Shown here one piece after another: positions 1 through 4,883 of a stretch of DNA of 8,581 nt. Origin of the DNA: Kiritimatiellia bacterium (lineage in GTDB: Bacteria; Verrucomicrobiota; Kiritimatiellia; RFP12; UBA1067); NCBI GenBank assembly GCA_017430155.1, contig JAFRNO010000342.1, forward strand, positions 1 to 8,581, read 5' to 3'. A model generated the notes under the pieces. The model was not told where the DNA came from. It ran no database searches and saw nothing but the letters and a program-made list of their open reading frames with translations. The position numbers and the translations under genes were made by a program. Each line of letters opens with the position of its first letter. Within the stretch, counting starts at the first letter, position 1.

Positions 1-348
1 GCCGTGATCGCGCGCTATGCGCAGCAGGTGAACGGCATCGACTACTGGGCGCTCACGAAGCTCGACGTGCTGGACACGATTCCCAAGATCAAGATCTGCG
101 TCGCGTACGAGCTGGACGGAAAGCGGATCGACACGATCCCCTCTTCCGCAAGCGACCTCGCGCGCGTGAAGCCGATCTACGAGGAGATGGAAGGTTGGAT
201 GTGCAAGACCTCCGACATCACCCGTATTGAGGATCTTCCGCCGAAGGCGAAGGCCTACGTGGACCGTCTCGTGGAGCTGTCGGGCGCGAAGCTCGGCATC
301 CTCTCCATCGGCCCCGCCCGTGAATCAACCATCCGGATCGCCTTGTGA
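1..348 (+). CDS. purA: Adenylosuccinate synthetase, C-terminal part (5' end outside window)
   Basis: This is the last 115 codons of adenylosuccinate synthetase, the cytoplasmic enzyme that joins IMP and aspartate using GTP in AMP synthesis. The frame is open from base 1 and ends at TGA 346-348. Family hallmarks seen are LTKLDVLD near the start, the CVAYELDGKRID stretch, YEEMEGW in the middle and the closing SIGPAREST motif, which matches the usual family end (GP-R-TI). The GTP-binding P-loop and catalytic residues lie upstream of the window and cannot be judged. The GTG at position 4 is only an internal valine codon. The stop codon overlaps the GTG start of the next gene (GTGA), so the two are probably translationally coupled in one transcript. 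Identification is firm. Confidence 0.95.
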   Translation, partial: AVIARYAQQVNGIDYWALTKLDVLDTIPKIKICVAYELDGKRIDTIPSSASDLARVKPIYEEMEGWMCKTSDITRIEDLPPKAKAYVDRLVELSGAKLGILSIGPARESTIRIAL

Positions 349-1262
349 ATCCCGTTCTCAAACGCACGCTGTCGGGGCTGGCCGTCGGGGCGGGAGTCGT
401 CGCGATCTTCCTGTGATGCCCGCTGCGGGCGGTGCTGCCGCTCGTCGTGGCGCTGTCCGCGCTCGTGCAGCTGGAGTTCTACCAGATGGCGCGGGCGCGC
501 GAGCCGGCTGCGGGCGTGGGCCTGCTGCTGGGGACGCTCTGGCTGACGGCCGTGGGCCTGTTCGGGTTCGGCGACGGGCTGGTGCAGCTGCTGCTGGTGT
601 TGCCCGCGGCCATTGTGCTGACGACGTTCGGCCTCTGCCTGTGGGTCCTGTTCCGGCCGCGCTTCACCCAGCCGATCAGCTCGGTGGCCACCACGCTGTT
701 CGGGTTCTTCTACGTGCCGTTCCTGCTCGGATTCTTCCTCCTCACGGCGCAGCTGGGGGCGCGGGGCGTGTGGGGCGGCGTGCCGGAATCCTGGACGCGC
801 CACGGACTCTATACGTTGCTGGCGGTCATCGCGACGGCGAAGTTCTCGGACACGGGCGGATTCGCGTTCGGCACGGCGTTCGGGAAGCACAAGATGTGTC
901 CGACGATCTCGCCCAAGAAGTCGTGGGAGGGCCTCGTGGGCTCGATGCTCTTCTCGGCCGCGACGGCGTGCGTGTGCCTTGCGCTCGCGCGCCGGTTCGG
1001 CTGGGGGGAGACCGTGCGCTTCTGGGACGCGCTGAACTACCCGGGCGCGTGCGCGTGCGGCGCGGCGACGGCGTTGCTGGCGACGGCGGGCGATCTCGTC
1101 GAGTCGCGTTTCAAGCGCGCGTGCGGCGTGAAGGACTCCGCCACGTTCATGCCGGCGGGCATGGGCGGGTTCCTCGACATGTTCGACTCGATCCTCTTCA
1201 TCCCCGCGCTCGCGTACTTCCCCTTGTTCGTCGTCAATCTCGCCGCCGGCAGCCTGATGTGA
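345..1262 (+). CDS. cdsA: Phosphatidate cytidylyltransferase (CDP-diglyceride synthase), frame broken by one in-frame TGA
   Basis: CdsA is an inner-membrane enzyme that makes CDP-diacylglycerol from phosphatidate and CTP, the branch point of phospholipid synthesis. The product is strongly hydrophobic, with several membrane helices. The conserved block SDTGGFAFG begins near residue 168, followed by SPKKSWEG (from 189). The C-terminal signature runs from SRFKR (254) through KD to GMGGFLDMFD (272-281); the common form has GHGG and DR, so this is a variant. The natural start is GTG 345, overlapping the purA stop: its translation (NPVLKRTLSGLAVGAGVV) is a typical CdsA N-terminus. However, codon 24 (414-416) is TGA. 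The uninterrupted part begins at GTG 432 and lacks that first helix. No SD precedes either GTG. TGA also ends purA, cdsA itself and the hydrolase, so general reassignment is unlikely. The gene may be a nonsense variant, a sequence error (TGG to TGA), or be rescued by reinitiation at 432. Confidence 0.88.
414..416 (+). other. In-frame TGA inside cdsA N-terminus
   Basis: TGA is codon 24 counting from GTG 345. CdsA-like sequence continues in the same frame on both sides (AIFL before, CPLRAVLPLVV after), so there is no frameshift. A single change from TGG would restore tryptophan and a normal 305-residue protein. The next in-frame start-like codon is GTG 432, 15 bases after the stop. Confidence 0.85.
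418..430 (+). repeat. GC-rich inverted repeat just after the cdsA TGA
   Basis: GCCCGC (418-423) and GCGGGC (425-430) are exact reverse complements around a single T, giving a 5-bp stem with a 3-base loop in RNA. It begins one base after the in-frame TGA. It is too close to the stop, and its loop too small, for a standard bacterial selenocysteine element. In DNA this GC-rich such a repeat may be chance. Confidence 0.4.
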
Positions 1263-1271
1263 GGTTTCTTG

Positions 1272-1300
1272 TTCACAGACGGGATGCGGTATGGTATAAT
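1272..1300 (+). promoter_or_regulatory. Sigma-70-type promoter of the DUF481 operon
   Basis: A -35 TTCACA (1272-1277, 5 of 6 to consensus), a 17-bp spacer and a perfect -10 TATAAT (1295-1300) are present. A TG at 1292-1293 makes it an extended -10. Transcription would start near 1307, giving a leader of about 30 bases with the SD in it. The promoter sits in the only gap between cdsA and the next gene and is AT-rich against its surroundings. Confidence 0.8.
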
Positions 1301-1320
1301 TATGCCATTCATCACCCCTT

Positions 1321-1326
1321 AGGAGG
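1321..1326 (+). promoter_or_regulatory. Strong Shine-Dalgarno of the DUF481 gene
   Basis: AGGAGG lies 10 bases before ATG 1337 and fixes that start. It is one of two clear SD sequences here and contrasts with the genes at 4884 and 7700, which have none. Confidence 0.85.
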
Positions 1327-1336
1327 TTAAAAACAC

Positions 1337-2353
1337 ATGTCGAACAAATCATTGGTCGCGGTGCTAGCCGCGACGTGCGCGTTGGCCGCGGCGGCAGATA
1401 CGCTCGTGTTCAAGAGCGGTTCCCGCCTTGAAGGCGAATTGGTGCGCATCGTGGGCGAAGAGGTCACCTTCAAGTCCGAGGACGTCGGCGAGGTGAAGGT
1501 CAAGAGGGACAAGCTCGCCTCCATCGAGGCGAAGGAGTCCGCAACCGTCCAGTACAACGACCGTTCGCGCCGCGATGGCGTGGTGGCCATGAAGGACGGC
1601 AAGTACACGCTCAACAAGGAAGAGCTTGACATGGGCGACGTCAAGGCCGTCAATCCCGAAGAGGAGGCCTGGCACGGCAGCGTGGGCTTCAGCGGCACGG
1701 CCGCGCGCGGCAACACGGTGAGCGAGAAGGCCACGGTGCTCGCGGACCTCAACCGCCGCTGGGAGACGGACCGCCTGACGGCGAACTTCGGCTACTACTT
1801 CGCGCAGAACGGCACCAGCCGCGACAACAAGGAGAAGACGGAGGACCGCATCGACCTCGGCTCGCAGTTCGACCACTTCTGGGCGACGAAGGTCTACTCC
1901 TACGTCAACGGCCGGTACGAGCGCGACGGCATCAACGACCTGCAGTACCGTTACCGCGCCGGTTTGGGCATGGGCTACCAGTGGCTTGACGGGCAGGCGT
2001 TCGAGTCTACCGGCAAGTGGTCCTTCAACCAGGAGGTCGGCCTCACCTACATCAAGGAGAAGTACGAGCACGCCTCGGACGACGACCGTTGCGCGTTCCG
2101 CTATGCGCACCATGCCGCGTGGACGCCCCGCTGGGTCGACAAGCTCACCTTCACGCACAACTTCGAGTACCTGCCCGACGTGAGCGACTGGGCGGACGCC
2201 TACCTGATCGACGCCGATGTCGGCTGCGAATACGCGCTGGACGCCGCGTGGATGCTCCTCGGCAAGATCGAGTGGGACTACAACTCGGAGCCCGGCCCGC
2301 ACACGAAGCACAGCGACTTCCGCTACACGCTCGGCCTCGGCTACAAGTGGTAA
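1337..2353 (+). CDS. DUF481-family outer-membrane beta-barrel protein with N-terminal tandem repeat
   Basis: This 338-residue protein is predicted to sit in the outer membrane. A signal peptide covers residues 1-20 (lysine at 4, hydrophobic core, AAA then D21). Residues 21-107 form two similar ~40-residue units (21-64 and 68-107). Both are beta-rich, with a short hydrophobic strand, a turn with charged residues, and a final strand with a V-K or I-E ending. From W112 to the end is a DUF481/YdiY-like barrel: it opens WHGSVGFSGTAARGNT, a hallmark of the family, has alternating hydrophobic strands with many Tyr and Trp, and ends GLGYKW with a terminal aromatic residue, as expected for BAM-inserted barrels. 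Family members are called salt-induced outer-membrane proteins, but their molecular role is unknown. The start is set by the SD at 1321. It heads a likely operon, and its last codons overlap the next gene. Confidence 0.87.
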   Translation: MSNKSLVAVLAATCALAAAADTLVFKSGSRLEGELVRIVGEEVTFKSEDVGEVKVKRDKLASIEAKESATVQYNDRSRRDGVVAMKDGKYTLNKEELDMGDVKAVNPEEEAWHGSVGFSGTAARGNTVSEKATVLADLNRRWETDRLTANFGYYFAQNGTSRDNKEKTEDRIDLGSQFDHFWATKVYSYVNGRYERDGINDLQYRYRAGLGMGYQWLDGQAFESTGKWSFNQEVGLTYIKEKYEHASDDDRCAFRYAHHAAWTPRWVDKLTFTHNFEYLPDVSDWADAYLIDADVGCEYALDAAWMLLGKIEWDYNSEPGPHTKHSDFRYTLGLGYKW

Positions 2354-3804
2354 TCGCCTTCGCATACCCGCCACTGCCCTCGGAGAGGGGCGTTCCGCTC
2401 CTCTCCCAGAACCGGCAGTTCCAGTGGTTCTCGCGCCCCACCTACATCTTCCCCGTCGTGCCCGCCACCGCGGCCACGATGGCGAAGAAGGCGGGGCACG
2501 ATGCTGTCTGGCTTGACGGCATCGCGGAGGAGTGGACGCCCGAGGCGTTCGAGCGCCGGCTTGCCGACGCGAAGCCGGACGTCGTCGTGGTCGAGACGAA
2601 GACGCCCGTCGTCAAGCGCCACTGGAAATGGGTGGAGGCGTTCAAGTCCACGCCCGCGGGCGCGCACGCGAAGGTCGTGCTCGTGGGCGACCACGTGACG
2701 GCGCTGCCGGACGAGACGATGTCCGCCTGCCCCGTCGACTACATCCTCACGGGCGGCGACTGGGACTTCCTCCTCATGAACCTCGTCTCGTCGGGCTTCG
2801 ATCCGGCGCAGTTCGAGCCCGGCATCTGGTACCGCGCGGACGGCGAGGTGAGGAACACGGGCCGCTTCAAGCTCGACCACGACCTCAACGCCGCCCCTTG
2901 GATCGACCGCGACCTCTGCAACTGGAAGCTCTACGCCGTGAAGAACGGCAACTTCCGCCGCACGCCCGGCACGTACATCATGTCCGGACGCGACTGCTGG
3001 CACGCGAAATGCACCTTCTGCAGCTGGACGACGCTCTATCCAACCTACCGCACGCGCGACCCGATCGACGTCGCCGACGAGATCGAGGACCTCGTGAACC
3101 GCTACGGCGTGAAGGAGATCATGGACGACTCCGGCTCGCTGCCCGTCGGCTCGTGGCTCACGACGTTCTGCAACGAGATCATCAAGCGCGGTCTCCAGAA
3201 ACGCGTGCGCATCGACTGCAACATGCGTTTCGGGCGCCTTACGTTCGACGACTACATGCTCATGCGCCAGGCCGGATTCCGCCTCGTCCTGTTCGGCGTG
3301 GAGTCCGCCAACCAGTACACGCTCGACCGCTTCTGCAAGGCGCTCAAGGTGGAGGACGTCGAAAAGGGCGCCGAGTGGGCGCATAAGGCAGGGCTCGACG
3401 TACATTTGACTTTCATGTTCGGACACGCCTGGGAGGGTCCGAAGGAGATCGCCAACACGGTGTGCCTCGCGCGCAAGATGCTTGCGAAGGGATGGGCGTC
3501 CACGCTCCAGTGCACGATTACGATCCCCTACCCCGGCACGCCGCTCTTCAAGGAGCTGAAGGAGAGCGACGGACTCACGACGCTCGACTGGGACGAATAC
3601 GACATGCGTCGCCAGATCACGAAGACGCCGCTCGTCTCCGAGGACGAGATCAAGAAGGCCGTGCGCCGGGTCTACAGCGGCTTCTTCCAGCCCCAGGCGC
3701 TGCTGCGCCGTCTGCTCTCCACGCGCACGCTTTTCGATTTCGGCTTCTACTACCGCGGAATCCGATCATTGCTCGGGCATCTGTTCGATTTCCGCAAAAC
3801 ATAA
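2347..3804 (+). CDS. Cobalamin-binding-type radical SAM protein (B12-binding/radical SAM architecture)
   Basis: This is a 485-residue soluble enzyme of unknown substrate. Residues 1 to about 180 look like the Rossmann-like B12-binding domain of class B radical SAM proteins. It opens VIAFAYPPLPSERG, then has PTYIFPVVPATAATMAKKAGH and a GDHVTALPDE segment. The DxHxxG cobalamin motif is not seen, as in many relatives. The radical SAM core follows, with cysteines C217, C222 and C225 in the context GRDCWHAKCTFCSW. This spacing is CX4CX2C, not the usual CX3CX2C. Later core features are MDDSGSLP (the beta-2 region), LFGVES and a FMFGHAWEG segment. The start is GTG 2347, the only start-like codon that keeps the conserved N-terminus. 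It overlaps the DUF481 stop by 7 bp and has no SD, suggesting coupled translation. The open frame extends further upstream, but that part is out-of-frame shadow of the DUF481 gene. Substrate cannot be assigned; relatives modify lipids, tetrapyrroles and other metabolites. Confidence 0.88.
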   Translation: MVIAFAYPPLPSERGVPLLSQNRQFQWFSRPTYIFPVVPATAATMAKKAGHDAVWLDGIAEEWTPEAFERRLADAKPDVVVVETKTPVVKRHWKWVEAFKSTPAGAHAKVVLVGDHVTALPDETMSACPVDYILTGGDWDFLLMNLVSSGFDPAQFEPGIWYRADGEVRNTGRFKLDHDLNAAPWIDRDLCNWKLYAVKNGNFRRTPGTYIMSGRDCWHAKCTFCSWTTLYPTYRTRDPIDVADEIEDLVNRYGVKEIMDDSGSLPVGSWLTTFCNEIIKRGLQKRVRIDCNMRFGRLTFDDYMLMRQAGFRLVLFGVESANQYTLDRFCKALKVEDVEKGAEWAHKAGLDVHLTFMFGHAWEGPKEIANTVCLARKMLAKGWASTLQCTITIPYPGTPLFKELKESDGLTTLDWDEYDMRRQITKTPLVSEDEIKKAVRRVYSGFFQPQALLRRLLSTRTLFDFGFYYRGIRSLLGHLFDFRKT

Positions 3805-3808
3805 GGAG
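3803..3808 (+). promoter_or_regulatory. Shine-Dalgarno of the phosphodiesterase gene
   Basis: AAGGAG overlaps the TAA stop of the radical SAM gene and lies 5 bases before ATG 3814, fixing that start and implying one transcript for both genes. Confidence 0.8.
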
Positions 3809-3813
3809 ATTCC

Positions 3814-4653
3814 ATGCAGAAACTCGCAACCCTCGTCTCCCTCGCCGTGCTCGCGGCGGGCGGCGCCGACCTCAAGATGCAGAACATTGCCCATCGCGGC
3901 ATGTGGGACAAGGAGGTCCCGCAGAACACCGTGGAGGCCATCCAGCGCGCGTACGATTCCGGCGCGACGTGGGTGGAGACGGACTTCCACCACACGAAGG
4001 CCGGCCAGATGGTGTGCATGCACGCGGAAGGCGAGCTGAGGAAATACACGGGCTGCACGAAGAAGGTGAAGGACCTCACGCCCGAGGACCTCGCCACGCT
4101 GAACCTCGGCACGCAGGACAACCTGCCGAAGGTCTACCGCATCCCGCTCCTCGACCAGGTGCTCGCCGTGGTGCCGAAGCACGGCGTCCTGCAGGCGGAG
4201 ATCAAGGGCTACTCGCCGCAGTACGCGGACATCTTCGACAAGGCGGTGAAGGCGCACGGCCTCACGGAGAAGAACATCGTCGTCTCGTCGGTCCACTACG
4301 AGGCGCTGAAGGACTTCAAGGCGCGCTACCCGAAGTACCGCACGGTGTGGTTGACGAGCGTCTCGACGAAGAAGTCGAAGAAGCCTTTCGTGGTTCAGGA
4401 CTACATCGCGAAGTGCAAGGCGGCGAACATCGAGGTGTTCTGCCCCGGCTGCGGCTCCACGAAGGGCGTGATGACGCCGGCCGACGCGGACGCCGTGCGC
4501 GCGGCGGGCCTCGAGTTCCGCATGTTCGGCGTGAACTCGCTCGACGACCTCAAACAGGCCAAGGCGCTCGGCGTGGTCGGCTTCACGTGCAATCACTGGC
4601 TGAAGGCCTTCGACTGGGCGAAGGAACTCGGCGGCGTGACGCTGATCAAATAA
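3814..4653 (+). CDS. Secreted glycerophosphodiester phosphodiesterase (GDPD family)
   Basis: This 279-residue TIM-barrel enzyme should split glycerophosphodiesters into glycerol 3-phosphate and an alcohol, a metal-dependent reaction in phospholipid turnover. A short signal peptide covers residues 1 to about 18 (MQKLATLVSLAVLAAGGA), so it probably acts in the periplasm. Catalytic elements seen are H27 in AHRG, metal ligands E55 and D57 in VETDFH, the second histidine H70 in CMHAEGEL, and E129 in AEIKG. Two local variants stand out: PQNT replaces the usual PENT after HRG, and H70 is followed by Ala where HD is common. All core acid-base and metal residues are kept, so activity is likely. Length is usual for the family. 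It starts 9 bases after the radical SAM stop. Exact substrate is not known; other GDPD-fold phosphodiesterases are possible. Confidence 0.92.
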   Translation: MQKLATLVSLAVLAAGGADLKMQNIAHRGMWDKEVPQNTVEAIQRAYDSGATWVETDFHHTKAGQMVCMHAEGELRKYTGCTKKVKDLTPEDLATLNLGTQDNLPKVYRIPLLDQVLAVVPKHGVLQAEIKGYSPQYADIFDKAVKAHGLTEKNIVVSSVHYEALKDFKARYPKYRTVWLTSVSTKKSKKPFVVQDYIAKCKAANIEVFCPGCGSTKGVMTPADADAVRAAGLEFRMFGVNSLDDLKQAKALGVVGFTCNHWLKAFDWAKELGGVTLIK

Positions 4654-4657
4654 GCAG

Positions 4658-4810
4658 GTGAAGGTAAGGCATACAGCAATATTGACGGGAGCGGCATTTC
4701 TTGTCGCAACGGCCTGCGGGGGCGACGTTGTGACAGGCGTGCCGACGATGCGTAAGGCCTGTATGGAGGTAGGTTATGGGTGGTCATTAAGTGTCGTTAC
4801 GGAGAGATGA
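4658..4810 (+). CDS. Possible small lipoprotein-like ORF (50 codons)
   Basis: A GTG start 4 bases after the phosphodiesterase stop opens a 50-residue frame. Its first 20 residues look like an export signal: MKVRH, then a hydrophobic run TAILTGAAFLVATA, then CGGD. The cysteine at 20 could be a lipidation site, though the -3 position is Ala rather than Leu, so the lipobox is weak. The remaining 30 residues resemble nothing I recognise. There is no good SD. Base composition is less GC-rich than the neighbours. It may be a real tiny secreted product, the stub of a decayed lipoprotein gene, or chance. Confidence 0.3.
   Translation: MKVRHTAILTGAAFLVATACGGDVVTGVPTMRKACMEVGYGWSLSVVTER
4765..4790 (+). 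other. SD followed by a 4-codon mini-ORF (possible leader)
   Basis: GGAGGT (4765-4770) is a full SD with 5 bases before ATG 4776. The frame then reads M-G-G-H and stops at TAA 4788. It lies in a different frame from the 50-codon ORF and upstream of the hydrolase promoter, so it would be on a read-through transcript only. It may be chance. Confidence 0.2.
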
Positions 4811-4816
4811 CCTCTT

Positions 4817-4847
4817 TCGCTAAATTCCCGTGTCGCTAAATTCCCGT
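4817..4847 (+). repeat. Tandem direct repeat, 15-bp unit, 16-bp period, upstream of hydrolase promoter
   Basis: TCGCTAAATTCCCGT occurs exactly at 4817-4831 and again at 4833-4847, separated by one G. The second copy ends on the first base of the -35 element. Two identical sites abutting a -35 suit binding of an activator as a direct-repeat dimer. The repeats are AT-richer than nearby DNA. The regulator is not in the window. Confidence 0.85.
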
Positions 4848-4860
4848 TGACGCGCGGGAA
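4841..4860 (+). repeat. Inverted repeat over the -35 element, possible operator
   Basis: TTCCCG (4841-4846) and CGGGAA (4855-4860) are exact reverse complements with 8 bases between, spanning the -35. The left arm is the end of the second direct repeat, so the TTCCCG half-site occurs three times in 36 bp: twice direct and once inverted. The position would suit a repressor that blocks polymerase. Confidence 0.55.
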
Positions 4861-4876
4861 GGGGAAATGCTAACAT
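4847..4876 (+). promoter_or_regulatory. Promoter of the glycoside hydrolase gene, leaderless arrangement
   Basis: A -35 TTGACG (4847-4852, 5 of 6), an 18-bp spacer and a -10 TAACAT (4871-4876) preceded by TGC (extended -10) are present. The -10 ends 7 bases before ATG 4884, so transcription should begin at or next to the A of the start codon. There is no SD. Confidence 0.65.
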
Positions 4877-4883
4877 ACGCCCC

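Noticed and set aside
414..416. Selenocysteine or genome-wide TGA reassignment as explanation of the cdsA stop
   Set aside because: TGA ends several other genes here, CdsA is not a redox enzyme, and the hairpin does not fit a SECIS.
227..1330. Long overlapping frames on both strands across cdsA (227-1330 + and 255-1352 -)
   Set aside because: Low-complexity Arg/Ala-rich translations, while the real frame shows CdsA motifs.
2017..2346. Upstream extension of the radical SAM frame into the DUF481 gene
   Set aside because: The 110 extra codons are Arg/Pro-rich out-of-frame reading of the barrel gene; the conserved enzyme start begins at 2347.
4801..4816. Possible terminator hairpin (GAGAG ... 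CTCTT) after the phosphodiesterase
   Set aside because: Only four to five weak pairs and no T-run, so it is not a convincing intrinsic terminator.
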